From positions 1 to 15,833 of the forward strand of contig CAZTCJ010000084.1 of the NCBI GenBank assembly GCA_964612085.1: a stretch of DNA of 15,833 nucleotides, written 5' to 3'. Shown here one piece after another: positions 6,390 through 14,033 of the stretch. The position numbers and the translations under genes are program-made. The DNA is from CAZTCJ01 sp964612085 (GTDB lineage Bacteria; Pseudomonadota; Alphaproteobacteria; JAJFIK01). Position 1 is the stretch's first letter. Every line of letters begins with the position of its first letter. A model generated the notes under the pieces. That model saw only the letters and a program-made list of their open reading frames with translations, searched no databases and had not been told where the DNA came from.

Positions 6390-7673
6390 TTAGATCGGCT
6401 CGCCGCGCAGCAGGCGGGGTAAGGTCTTTTCGCCCGCCAGCGCCATGGCGCCGCCCGCATGGCGCATGAAGGCCCGCCGCGCCGGGCCGATCGCGTTGAC
6501 CACGGACAATCCCACATCGCGGGCAAAGCGCAGCGGCGCTGAATCGTTCGAGAACAGACGGTTCAGGACATCCGTCGAAGCGGCGAGCGTGACATTGTCG
6601 AAGCGCCGCCAGCTCTGATACTCCTCCAGAACCGTTTCCGTACCCGGATCAAGGCCGACGCGGCGGGCATCCGCCAGCACCTGCGCCAGCGCCGCCACGT
6701 CCCGCAAACCCAGATTGAGCCCCTGGCCCGCGATGGGGTGAATGCCGTGGGCGGCATCGCCGACAAGCGCCAGCCTCGGCGCCACATAGTCGAGCGCCAG
6801 ATGCAGGCCCAGCGGATAGGACCAGCGCGGTCCCACCGGCCGCACGTCCCCGAGATAAGGACCGAACCGGTCGGCGATCTCGCGGGCAAAGCCATCGTCA
6901 TCGAGCTTGGTATACGCGCGGGCCAGTTCCGTCTTTTCCGTCCATACAAGAGAGGCGCGGTTGCCGGTCATGGGCAGGATCGCGAACGGGCCCGAGGGCA
7001 GGAAATATTCCTGGGCCACCCCATGATGGGGTTCGTCATGCTCGACCGTGGTGACGATGCCCATTTGATCATATTGCCAACCGATGCTCTTGATGCCCGC
7101 CGCCTCCCGTTGGGGCGAGTTGCGGCCGTCCGCCGCCAGACAAACCCGGGCACGGATTAGGCGTCCATCGGCCAGATGGGCGGTGACGCCATCGCCGGAG
7201 CGGTTGACCCGGTCGCAGGCCGCCGGTGCGATCAGACGCAGACTGTCCAAATCGTCGATCACGGACTGCTGCGCCAGCCGGATATGCCGGTTCTCGATCA
7301 GATTGCCGAGCGGGCCCCGCCCCAGTTCCCGGTGATCGAAATGCAGATGCAGCAGCGACGCCGCGCCGGTGTCGCGGGCGCGCAGCCCCGTTCCGTCCGT
7401 CACCAGAATATCGTTGATCGGCTGGGCATTGGGTTTGAGGGTGTCCCACAGGCCGAGCGCTTCGAGCATGCGGCAGGAGGCGAAGGCCACGGCGGACACC
7501 CGGCCGTCGAAACCCGCATCGGTCACTTTGGCCGGATCGAGGGCGTCCACCACGATGGTCTCGATCCCGGCGCGGCCGAGTGCGATGCCCAGGGTCAGGC
7601 CTACAAGGCCGCCGCCCACGATCAGCGCTTCGCACTCCAGAGTGTCTTTCGATGGGTTCGAGCGTTTCGTCAT
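6390..7673 (-). CDS. UbiH/UbiF/VisC/COQ6-family ubiquinone biosynthesis hydroxylase
   Basis: The 427-residue protein is a class A flavin monooxygenase that hydroxylates the aromatic ring of a ubiquinone precursor, using FAD, NAD(P)H and O2, loosely attached to the inner membrane. The dinucleotide-binding GGGLVG is at 20-25. The FAD/NAD(P)H DG motif appears as LAADGRNS in the middle. The C-terminal flavin motif is GDAAHGIHPIAGQGLNLGL (from G305), whose HPIAGQGLN part is typical of the UbiH/COQ6 branch. I chose the ATG at 7673: the frame stays open 73 codons further, but that part is antisense to the divergent amidase gene and lacks family features. The Shine-Dalgarno is poor. Sequence alone does not tell which ring carbon is hydroxylated (UbiH, UbiF, UbiI or UbiL type). 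Confidence 0.92.
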   Translation of the reverse strand: MTKRSNPSKDTLECEALIVGGGLVGLTLGIALGRAGIETIVVDALDPAKVTDAGFDGRVSAVAFASCRMLEALGLWDTLKPNAQPINDILVTDGTGLRARDTGAASLLHLHFDHRELGRGPLGNLIENRHIRLAQQSVIDDLDSLRLIAPAACDRVNRSGDGVTAHLADGRLIRARVCLAADGRNSPQREAAGIKSIGWQYDQMGIVTTVEHDEPHHGVAQEYFLPSGPFAILPMTGNRASLVWTEKTELARAYTKLDDDGFAREIADRFGPYLGDVRPVGPRWSYPLGLHLALDYVAPRLALVGDAAHGIHPIAGQGLNLGLRDVAALAQVLADARRVGLDPGTETVLEEYQSWRRFDNVTLAASTDVLNRLFSNDSAPLRFARDVGLSVVNAIGPARRAFMRHAGGAMALAGEKTLPRLLRGEPI

Positions 7674-7769
7674 GGTTCGACCATGGGCGCAAGACAGGGG
7701 GAAGTCCAGACGGCCTGTCGCCGCATGGGGCGATGGCCAAACCGGCGCGGCGCGGCTAGTCTCCGGCCC

Positions 7770-9155
7770 ATGAGCGATGTTTTCGACAAAAGGGCTTTGG
7801 AGCTTGGGGCGGAGATCGCTTCTGGCGCCCTCGATCCCGTCGATCTGGCGGAGGCGTATCTCGCCCGCATCGAAGAGCAGGATCCGGAGCACAGGGTCTA
7901 TGTGCGTCTGGTACCGGAGCGCACCCGGGTGGAAGCCTTGGCCGCAAGCGAGCGCGCCAAGGCAGGGACGCGCCGCTCGGTTCTCGACGGTGTGCCCGTG
8001 GCCTGGAAAGACAATGTGGAAACGGCGGGCGGCGTGACGGCGGCCGGTTCCGCGCTTCTGAAGGACAATGTGCCTTCCCGGGACGCGCCGGTGCTCGCCC
8101 GCGCCACCCGCCAGGGCCTCGTGTTCCTAGGCAAAACCAACCTGACCGAATTCGCCTTTTCCGGCCTCGGCATCAACCCGGTGACGGGCACCCCCGCCAA
8201 TCCGTTCGACAGCGAAACGGCGCGGACGCCCGGCGGCTCCTCGAGCGGTACCGCGGTCGCCATCGCACGCAAACTCGCGCCCATCGGCATCGGCACGGAT
8301 ACCGGCGGCTCGGTGCGCATTCCGGCGGCCTGGAACGGTCTGGTGGGCTTGAAGACCACGGCGGGCCTCATCCCGACCGATCATGTGATCCCCTTGAGCA
8401 TCAGTTTGGACACGGTCGGCCCGCTGGCGCGGACCGTCGCGGACGCCGCCGCGATGTTTTCTGTTCTGACGGGTCATCCGCCGCCGGACCTCACCGGCGT
8501 AACGCTGGAGCGGACCGTGTTCTACGCGCCCGAGACCGTCGTCGTGGAAGGCGCGGAGCCCTCCGTCCGCGCCGTGTTCGAGAATACGCTCGACACGCTC
8601 GCGGCCCATGGCGCGCGCATCGAACGCGGGCCCTTGCCCGAGATTGCTCAAACGTTCGAGGCGGGCCGGACCTACGGGCCGAGCCTGGTGTCGGAGGCCC
8701 GCGCCACTTGGGAGGATACGCTCGAACGGGACCCGAAATCGGTCTTCGCGTTCGTCTATAACCGCTTTCACGATGCCGACCGGCGCTCCGCCTTCGATGT
8801 GCAGCGCTTCGATCAGACCATCGCGGCGTTATCAGAACGGGTGCGGACTTTCATGACCCGGTACGATGCGCTTCTGATGCCCACCGTCGCCATGCGCCCG
8901 CCCGCCATCGCACCTCTGGAGCAGGACGAAGACGCCTACCGCGCGGCCAATATCGGTGCGCTGACCAACACCACCTGGATCAACTTCTTGGGGCTTTGCG
9001 CGCTCACCGTGCCCGCCGGTTTCACCCAGGCCGATGCGGACGCTCCGGCGCTGCCCTGCGGCGTCATGCTTGCCGGACAGCCTTTCGCGGAAGGCCGCCT
9101 GCTGCGTCTGGGCGCGGCCATCGAGCAGGCTCTCGCGGCGTCTCGCCAGCCCTGA
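7770..9155 (+). CDS. Amidase signature family enzyme (GatA-like fold)
   Basis: The 461-residue protein has the amidase-signature core with the complete Ser-cisSer-Lys catalytic set. K80 lies in VAWKDN, S157 in TPGGSSSG, and S181 in DTGGSVRIPA; the 24-residue serine spacing matches fatty acid amide hydrolase. It hydrolyses a carboxamide, but the substrate is not predictable. No gatB or gatC gene lies nearby and the C-terminal GatA region is not evident, so a stand-alone hydrolase is more likely than the tRNA transamidase subunit. There is no signal peptide. I chose the ATG at 7770, where the family N-terminus (ELGAEIASGALDPVDL) begins; the upstream extension of the frame is antisense to the hydroxylase gene. 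No Shine-Dalgarno is seen. A TAGTCT at 7757-7762, 8 bases before the ATG, would fit a leaderless or near-leaderless message. Confidence 0.93.
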   Translation: MSDVFDKRALELGAEIASGALDPVDLAEAYLARIEEQDPEHRVYVRLVPERTRVEALAASERAKAGTRRSVLDGVPVAWKDNVETAGGVTAAGSALLKDNVPSRDAPVLARATRQGLVFLGKTNLTEFAFSGLGINPVTGTPANPFDSETARTPGGSSSGTAVAIARKLAPIGIGTDTGGSVRIPAAWNGLVGLKTTAGLIPTDHVIPLSISLDTVGPLARTVADAAAMFSVLTGHPPPDLTGVTLERTVFYAPETVVVEGAEPSVRAVFENTLDTLAAHGARIERGPLPEIAQTFEAGRTYGPSLVSEARATWEDTLERDPKSVFAFVYNRFHDADRRSAFDVQRFDQTIAALSERVRTFMTRYDALLMPTVAMRPPAIAPLEQDEDAYRAANIGALTNTTWINFLGLCALTVPAGFTQADADAPALPCGVMLAGQPFAEGRLLRLGAAIEQALAASRQP

Positions 9156-9260
9156 TCTGGCGCGGCTTTGAGCAGGCTGCGCGCGCGCCTGCCCAAAAAA
9201 GCGGCAGGTACGGCGGGCCGCCCTCCTTCCCCTTGAAAAACCACGGCCTGAGCGCCGCAA

Positions 9261-9274
9261 GGCACGTTGCGGGC
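9261..9274 (+). promoter_or_regulatory. Possible sigma-54 promoter of glnK-amtB
   Basis: GGCAC at 9261-9265 is followed by GC at 9273-9274, giving the GG-N10-GC spacing essential for sigma-54. The -24 element is good (GGCACG), but the -12 element is GGGC instead of TTGC. The site is 62 bases upstream of the glnK ATG. NtrC/sigma-54 control of glnK-amtB is well established in many proteobacteria, which raises the prior. I found no clear NtrC palindrome upstream. Confidence 0.25.
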
Positions 9275-9335
9275 TCTGCCCCGGGCTTTCTAGGCTGAAC
9301 CCGGCGTGGCCGCAGCGGAATGAGGACCGGATGCC

Positions 9336-9674
9336 ATGAAGCTCGTGATTGCCATTATCAAACCGTTCAAGCTGGACGATGTGCGCGAGGCCCTGACCCG
9401 GATCGGCATCACCGGCATGACGGTCACGGAAGTCAAAGGCTATGGCCGCCAGAAAGGCCAGACAGAGATCTATCGCGGCGCCGAATATGCCGTCAGTTTC
9501 CTGCCCAAACTGAAATTGGAAATCGTCATCGAGCCTGCCGTCGAGGACCGGGTGGTGGAGGCCATCCGGACCACAGCGGAGACGGGCCAGATCGGTGACG
9601 GCAAAATCTTTGTGCTGACCGTGGACCGCGCCGTGCGCGTGCGGACCGGAGAGACCGACGAGGACGCCCTGTGA
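9336..9674 (+). CDS. glnK: Nitrogen regulatory PII protein GlnK
   Basis: This 112-residue protein is a full-length PII trimer subunit. It senses 2-oxoglutarate and ATP/ADP, and in ammonium-rich cells plugs the AmtB channel. The T-loop contains Y51 in IYRGAEYAV, the usual uridylylation site. The C-terminal part has the Walker-like TGQIGDGKIFV and VRVRTGE signatures that contact nucleotide. The N-terminus MKLVIAIIKPFKL is of the GlnK rather than the GlnB (MKKIEAII) kind, and the position directly before amtB agrees. GAGGA at 9322-9326 supports the ATG. The stop overlaps the next start as GTGA, which ties synthesis of sensor and channel together. A possible sigma-54 element lies upstream. Confidence 0.97.
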   Translation: MKLVIAIIKPFKLDDVREALTRIGITGMTVTEVKGYGRQKGQTEIYRGAEYAVSFLPKLKLEIVIEPAVEDRVVEAIRTTAETGQIGDGKIFVLTVDRAVRVRTGETDEDAL

Positions 9675-10996
9675 AGACCGCTCTTGCCCTTATCCTTGCC
9701 CTGATCGTCACCATGGCGCCCGCTCAGGCGGCCGTTTCTCCCGAAACCGCCTATGTGATGAATTCGCTTCTGTTCCTGATGGCCGGGTTCCTGGTCATGT
9801 TCATGGCGGCGGGCTTCTGCATGCTGGAAGCGGGCATGGTCCGCTCCAAGAATGTCGCGACCATTTGTTTAAAGAATATCGCGCTTTATTCCATTGCCGG
9901 GCTGATGTATTTCCTCATCGGCTACAATCTGATGTACACGAATGTCTCGGGCTGGGGCCTCGTCGGCACGCTGGGCGTCTGGTCGCCCGACGACACGCTG
10001 GCGCTCGACGGCGATTTCAGCGGCAATTACGCGTCTTCCGCCGACTGGTTCTTCCAGATGGTGTTCGTGGCCACCGCCGCCTCCATCGTCTCCGGCACGC
10101 TGGCCGAACGCATCCGCCTGTGGCCGTTCCTGATTTTCGTGGCGATCCTGACCGGCGTCATCTACCCCATCCAGGGGGCCTGGCGCTGGGGCGAAGGCTG
10201 GCTTTACGCGTTGGGCTTTTCCGATTTCGCGGGCAGCACCATCGTCCATTCCGTGGGCGGCTGGGCGGCCTTGACCGGCGCCATCATCCTCGGCCCCCGG
10301 ATCGGAAAATACGGACCCGACGGACGGGCGAACGCCATGCCGGGCTCTTCCATGCCCTTGGCGACGCTCGGCACGTTCATTCTCTGGCTTGGCTGGTTCG
10401 GCTTCAACGGCGGCTCCCAGCTCGCCATGGGTTCCGGGCCGGACGTGGTGGCCATCGCCAAGATTTTCATCAACACCAATATCGCCGCCGCCGCTGGCGT
10501 TGTCGCCGCGATGCTCCTGACCCAGACGCTTTACCGCAAGGTGGATCTGACCATGGCCTTGAACGGCGCGCTGGCGGGCCTTGTGTCGATCACGGCGGCG
10601 CCGGACAGTCCGGGTCTGTTCCTCGCCGCAGGTATCGGCGCGGTGGGCGGGCTGCTCGTGGTGCTTTTCGTGCCTCTGCTCGACCGGCTGAAGATCGACG
10701 ATGTGGTGGGCGCGATCTCGGTCCATCTGGTCGCCGGGATCTGGGGCACCATCGCGGTGGCCTTCAGCTACCGCCACGCCGTGTCGGACACGGAAAGCTA
10801 TTCCTTCCTGGGCCAGCTTGGCGTGCAGCTTATCGGCATTCTCGCCGTCGGCGCGTTCGTGGTGATCGCCAGCGCGCTGGCTTGGCTGGCCTTGCGCTTT
10901 ACCATCGGCATCCGCGCCAGCAAGGAAGAGGAAACCGGCGGCCTCGACCGCGCCGAACTGGGCCTCGAAGCGTATCCTGAGTTCGGACGGTCGTGA
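9671..10996 (+). CDS. amtB: Ammonium transporter AmtB
   Basis: The 441-residue protein is an Amt/Mep/Rh channel that conducts ammonium or ammonia into the cell. A cleavable signal peptide is likely (1-20, ending AQA), followed by about eleven membrane helices. The pore twin histidines are H193 (in DFAGSTIVHSVGG) and H352 (in ISVHLVAGIWGT), and the conserved D185 precedes the first. The early segment AGFCMLEAGMVRSKN is a family signature. The C-terminal tail (RASKEEETGGLDRAELGLEAYPEF) keeps the charged region that couples trimer subunits and contacts GlnK. The start is GTG, overlapping the glnK stop by 4 bases; no ATG near the N-terminus fits as well. Only 15 bases separate its stop from that of the convergent aminopeptidase gene. 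Confidence 0.97.
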   Translation: MKTALALILALIVTMAPAQAAVSPETAYVMNSLLFLMAGFLVMFMAAGFCMLEAGMVRSKNVATICLKNIALYSIAGLMYFLIGYNLMYTNVSGWGLVGTLGVWSPDDTLALDGDFSGNYASSADWFFQMVFVATAASIVSGTLAERIRLWPFLIFVAILTGVIYPIQGAWRWGEGWLYALGFSDFAGSTIVHSVGGWAALTGAIILGPRIGKYGPDGRANAMPGSSMPLATLGTFILWLGWFGFNGGSQLAMGSGPDVVAIAKIFINTNIAAAAGVVAAMLLTQTLYRKVDLTMALNGALAGLVSITAAPDSPGLFLAAGIGAVGGLLVVLFVPLLDRLKIDDVVGAISVHLVAGIWGTIAVAFSYRHAVSDTESYSFLGQLGVQLIGILAVGAFVVIASALAWLALRFTIGIRASKEEETGGLDRAELGLEAYPEFGRS

Positions 10997-11011
10997 CTGG
11001 ATCGGGAATGA

Positions 11012-12580
11012 TCAGCGCTCTTCGTAATAGTCCATGACGAGCTGGTTCAGAAGGCGCACGCCATAACCCGCGCCGCCTTTGGGGATGGTCGGCCGGTCGG
11101 AGAACGGCCAGGCCCTGCTCGCGATATCCAGATGGGCCCAGACCGTATCCTCTTTAACAAAGGTGCCGACCACCTGCGCACCGATGCCAGCGCCCGCCAG
11201 CCGCTCGCCGGAGATGTTCTTGATATCGGCGATGTCGGACTTGATATCCTCCGCATAGGACGGATGGAGCGGCAGGCGCCAGACCTCCTCGTCCGCCCGC
11301 TCGGCGGCCGCCGTCACCTGCGCCGCCAGTTCGTCATGGCGGGAAAACAGCCCGGCATATTCATCGCCCAGAGCCACGCGCACCGAGCCGGTCAGGGTGG
11401 CGAGATCGACCAGAATGCGCGGATTGAACCGGTCCTGCGCGTACCACACGGCGTCCGCCAGAAGGAGGCGGCCTTCCGCGTCGGTGTTGAGGATCTCGAT
11501 GGTCTTGCCCGACATGGTGCGCACCACATCGCCCGGCCGCTGGGCGGTGGCCGACGGCATGTTTTCCGCAAGCGCCGCGATCGACACCGCATTGACCGCC
11601 GCGTCCCGTTTGGCGAGCGCCAGCACCGCGCCGGTGACGGCGGCGGCCCCGGACATGTCGTATTTCATCCGCCACATACCGCTGGAGGGTTTGATCGAAA
11701 TGCCGCCCGTGTCGAAGGTGACCCCCTTGCCGACGAACGCGACCGGCGCATCGCCCCGCTCCCCGCCGGTGTAGCGGACCACCAGCAGACGCGGCGGCCG
11801 GGCGCTGCCCTGGCCAACGCCAATGATCGCGCCCATGCCAAGCTCGCGCATATCGTCCACATCGAGCACGTCGATGCTGACATTCCGCTCGCCCCGGAAC
11901 GCCGCGCGGGTCCGGGAAACGAAACTTTCCGGATAGACTACATTGGCCGGCTCGCGGATCAGATCGCGCGCGAAGGTCACAGCTTCGGCAACCGGTTTCC
12001 AATCGCCCTCGAATGCCTCGCGGTCGGCGTCGGCGGAGGCGGACAGAACCGTCAGGCTGCCCTCGCCCGTGTCGTCCTCTTCATCCTTGGACAGATACTC
12101 TGTAAACGTGTATTGGCCGAGCGCCGCCCCGTAAGCGATATGGGCGCCCGGCGTCTCGGCGTCCGTCTCCAGGCCCGACCACAGCACGGACACGGCCTTG
12201 CCGGACTCAGACATCGTGGTCTGGGCTGCCGTGCCGCCGAAATCTTCCAAAGCCCGCGCGTCCGGCGTCTCGTCTCCAAGGCCCACCAAAACGATGCGCT
12301 CATAGCCGCCGAGCCCGTAAAGGGACAGGGTCTTGCCGTCCTTGCCGGTGAACTTGGCGGCTTGGGCGGCTTTAGTCAGCGCACCGTCCAGCGTGTCATC
12401 GAGCGCGCCGAACGCCCCGCCTTCGAGCCTGTCCTCGCGCACGGGCAGCGCCACGACCCCCTGATCGGGCAGGCTGTACGACCCGATGGTAATGTCACGG
12501 GCTGCCGCCGGGCTGGCGGCTGCGGCACAAGCAAACATCAACGAGGCGGCGAAGGCGGATCGGACCGAGGCGATAGGCAT
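11012..12580 (-). CDS. pepA: Secreted M17-family leucyl aminopeptidase
   Basis: The 522-residue protein combines a Sec-type signal peptide with a complete M17 aminopeptidase. The leader has a hydrophobic core at about 8-22 and the best cleavage site after A27 (SPAAA). All metal and catalytic residues sit at a constant +15 offset from E. coli PepA: K285, D290, K297, D308, D367, E369 and R371, the last three inside NTDAEGRL (365-372). It should therefore be an active two-metal enzyme that removes N-terminal amino acids, probably in the periplasm, where classical PepA is cytosolic. AGGGAG at 12587-12592 supports the ATG. It stands alone, converging on amtB and diverging from the aminotransferase gene. 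The symbol reflects family only; a second, cytosolic paralogue may exist elsewhere. Confidence 0.94.
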   Translation of the reverse strand: MPIASVRSAFAASLMFACAAAASPAAARDITIGSYSLPDQGVVALPVREDRLEGGAFGALDDTLDGALTKAAQAAKFTGKDGKTLSLYGLGGYERIVLVGLGDETPDARALEDFGGTAAQTTMSESGKAVSVLWSGLETDAETPGAHIAYGAALGQYTFTEYLSKDEEDDTGEGSLTVLSASADADREAFEGDWKPVAEAVTFARDLIREPANVVYPESFVSRTRAAFRGERNVSIDVLDVDDMRELGMGAIIGVGQGSARPPRLLVVRYTGGERGDAPVAFVGKGVTFDTGGISIKPSSGMWRMKYDMSGAAAVTGAVLALAKRDAAVNAVSIAALAENMPSATAQRPGDVVRTMSGKTIEILNTDAEGRLLLADAVWYAQDRFNPRILVDLATLTGSVRVALGDEYAGLFSRHDELAAQVTAAAERADEEVWRLPLHPSYAEDIKSDIADIKNISGERLAGAGIGAQVVGTFVKEDTVWAHLDIASRAWPFSDRPTIPKGGAGYGVRLLNQLVMDYYEER

Positions 12581-12767
12581 GGCGTTCTCCCTGACAAAAC
12601 AGCAATCGGCGCCAGCCTAGTCGCAGACACTTCAGAACGGTAGCCTATGCTCGTGAAACGAGTTTGCGGCCCGCGAAGCCCCGACTGTTAACACGCCAAA
12701 GGGTGGTCAGACGGGGGAAAATGGGGTACATCGGCAGCTTCCGGATGAGACTGGATGGTATGAGTAC

Positions 12768-13964
12768 GTGGTCAAGTGGCGGTACGAAAGCCTGCCGGAA
12801 TATGCATTTCCCCGGCTGCGGGCGCTTCTCGGTGATGTGCCCCCGGGCGCCGATCCCATCGACATGTCCATCGGCGAGCCGCGCCATCCCTTCCCCGCCT
12901 TTGTCGGCACCATCCTGAGCGACGCCCAGGCCGGATATGGCCGCTATCCGCCGCCGGCGGGCACGCCGGAGTTCCGCAGCGCCTGCACGGACTGGCTGAC
13001 CCGGCGCTATCATCTGCCCCCCGGCCAGATCGAACCCGAACTGCATATCATGGCCCTGAATGGCACACGGGAAGGCCTGTTCGCCGCGCCCCAGGCGCTG
13101 GCGGGCGCCAAGACCGAGGGCGGCCAGCGCCCGGTGATCCTGATTCCCAACCCGTTTTATCAATGCTATGCGGCGGCCGCGCTGGCCGTCGGCGCGGAAC
13201 CCGTGTTCCTCGACGCCACGCCCGATACCGGCCACCTGCCCGATTTCTGGAGCCTGCCCAGCGATCTCCTGGCCCGCACCGCCGCCGTCTATCTGTGTTC
13301 GCCCGCCAATCCCCAAGGGGTCGCCGCCGACCGGGGCTATTGGACGAGCCTGATGGAGCTGGCCCAGCGCTTCGATTTTGCGGTGCTGGCGGACGAATGT
13401 TACACGGAGATTTATGACAAGGTACCGCCTGTCGGCATTTTGGAAGCAACTGCGCAGACCAATCCCCAAATGCGCCGCATTCTGTCGTTTCACTCCTTGT
13501 CCAAACGGTCGAATCTGCCGGGCCTGCGCTCGGGCTTTGTCGTGGGGGACAGGGCGCTCATCTCAAGGCTGATAAAATTAAAAAGCTATGGCGGTGCGCC
13601 GTCTCCCTTGCCTGTGCTCGCGGCGGCCGCGAAAACATGGCAGGATGATGCGCATGTGGAAGAGAATCGCCGCCGCTACCGCGCGAAGATTGATCTGGCG
13701 GCGGATCGTCTGAAAGGCCGATTCGGATTCTTTCGTCCGCCGGGGGGCTTTTTCCTATGGCTTGAGATGACGGAAACCGGCCTCACGGGGGAAGAAGCGG
13801 CGCTTGAACTGTGGCGCGGCGCGGGGCTCAGAACCTTGCCCGGCGCCTATCTCGCCCGCAACGCGGGCCAGGGCAATCCAGGGGCCGATTACATCCGGAT
13901 CGCCCTGGTCGATGGGGAAGACACGATCGCCGAGGCGCTGGGCCGCCTTGTCGAAACCTTTTAA
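12768..13964 (+). CDS. dapC: PLP-dependent aminotransferase, DapC-like (succinyl-diaminopimelate aminotransferase)
   Basis: The 398-residue protein is a class I/II fold-type I aminotransferase. The PLP lysine is K246 (SFHSLSKRSNLPGLRSGF), with N181 in SPANPQG, D209 in ADECYTEIY and R254 completing the cofactor site, and a substrate arginine near the end in YIRIALV. The segments IDMSIGEPRHPFPAF (31-45) and LNGTREGLF (97-105) are typical of the DapC group that makes N-succinyl-LL-diaminopimelate from the keto precursor in lysine and peptidoglycan synthesis. Related aminotransferases with other substrates cannot be excluded. The start is a GTG: no in-frame ATG occurs upstream, and it precedes the family N-terminus (LPEYAFPRLRALL). 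The Shine-Dalgarno is weak. A tandem repeat covers the last codons and the stop. Confidence 0.85.
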   Translation: MVKWRYESLPEYAFPRLRALLGDVPPGADPIDMSIGEPRHPFPAFVGTILSDAQAGYGRYPPPAGTPEFRSACTDWLTRRYHLPPGQIEPELHIMALNGTREGLFAAPQALAGAKTEGGQRPVILIPNPFYQCYAAAALAVGAEPVFLDATPDTGHLPDFWSLPSDLLARTAAVYLCSPANPQGVAADRGYWTSLMELAQRFDFAVLADECYTEIYDKVPPVGILEATAQTNPQMRRILSFHSLSKRSNLPGLRSGFVVGDRALISRLIKLKSYGGAPSPLPVLAAAAKTWQDDAHVEENRRRYRAKIDLAADRLKGRFGFFRPPGGFFLWLEMTETGLTGEEAALELWRGAGLRTLPGAYLARNAGQGNPGADYIRIALVDGEDTIAEALGRLVETF

Positions 13965-14000
13965 GGGCCCAAACCTTTTGAGTGCCCAAGCTTTATGAGT
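13950..14000 (+). repeat. Three tandem imperfect 17-base repeats
   Basis: Three adjacent 17-base units occur without gaps: GTCGAAACCTTTTAAGG (13950-13966), GCCCAAACCTTTTGAGT (13967-13983) and GCCCAAGCTTTATGAGT (13984-14000). Units 2 and 3 agree at 14 of 17 positions, and units 1 and 2 at 13 of 17. The first unit contains the stop codon of the aminotransferase gene. The array ends 33 bases before the ftsK start. Slipped-strand duplication is the simplest origin. Confidence 0.75.
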
Positions 14001-14033
14001 GAACGACGCGGCGAAGCAGCATAAAGAGACACG

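Noticed and set aside
6371..6391. Inverted repeat GGCAGG-G-CCTGCC just after the hydroxylase stop
   Set aside because: The symmetry is real, but no T run follows on the minus strand, so I do not call it an intrinsic terminator.
5912..6469. 185-codon plus-strand frame across the cold-shock gene
   Set aside because: It is antisense to a clear cold-shock domain with terminator and Shine-Dalgarno, and it runs into the hydroxylase 3' end.
7176..7769. 198-codon upstream extension of the amidase frame
   Set aside because: It is antisense to the hydroxylase gene; the amidase family N-terminus begins at the ATG at 7770.
7674..7892. 73-codon N-terminal extension of the hydroxylase frame
   Set aside because: It would overlap the divergent amidase gene and precedes the normal flavoprotein N-terminus.
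9172..9200. Hairpin GCAGGC/GCCTGC followed by an A run after the amidase
   Set aside because: The plus strand has A rather than T residues after the stem, so it is not a terminator for the amidase; the alternating GC loop makes pairing likely by chance.
9865..10980. Alternative plus and minus frames inside amtB
   Set aside because: AmtB has the pore histidines and full helix set; the alternatives are His/Arg-rich shadows.
11132..12643. 503-codon open frame on the plus strand
   Set aside because: It is fully antisense to the aminopeptidase, whose catalytic residues are all intact; the composition is Arg/Gly/His-rich, as in shadow frames.
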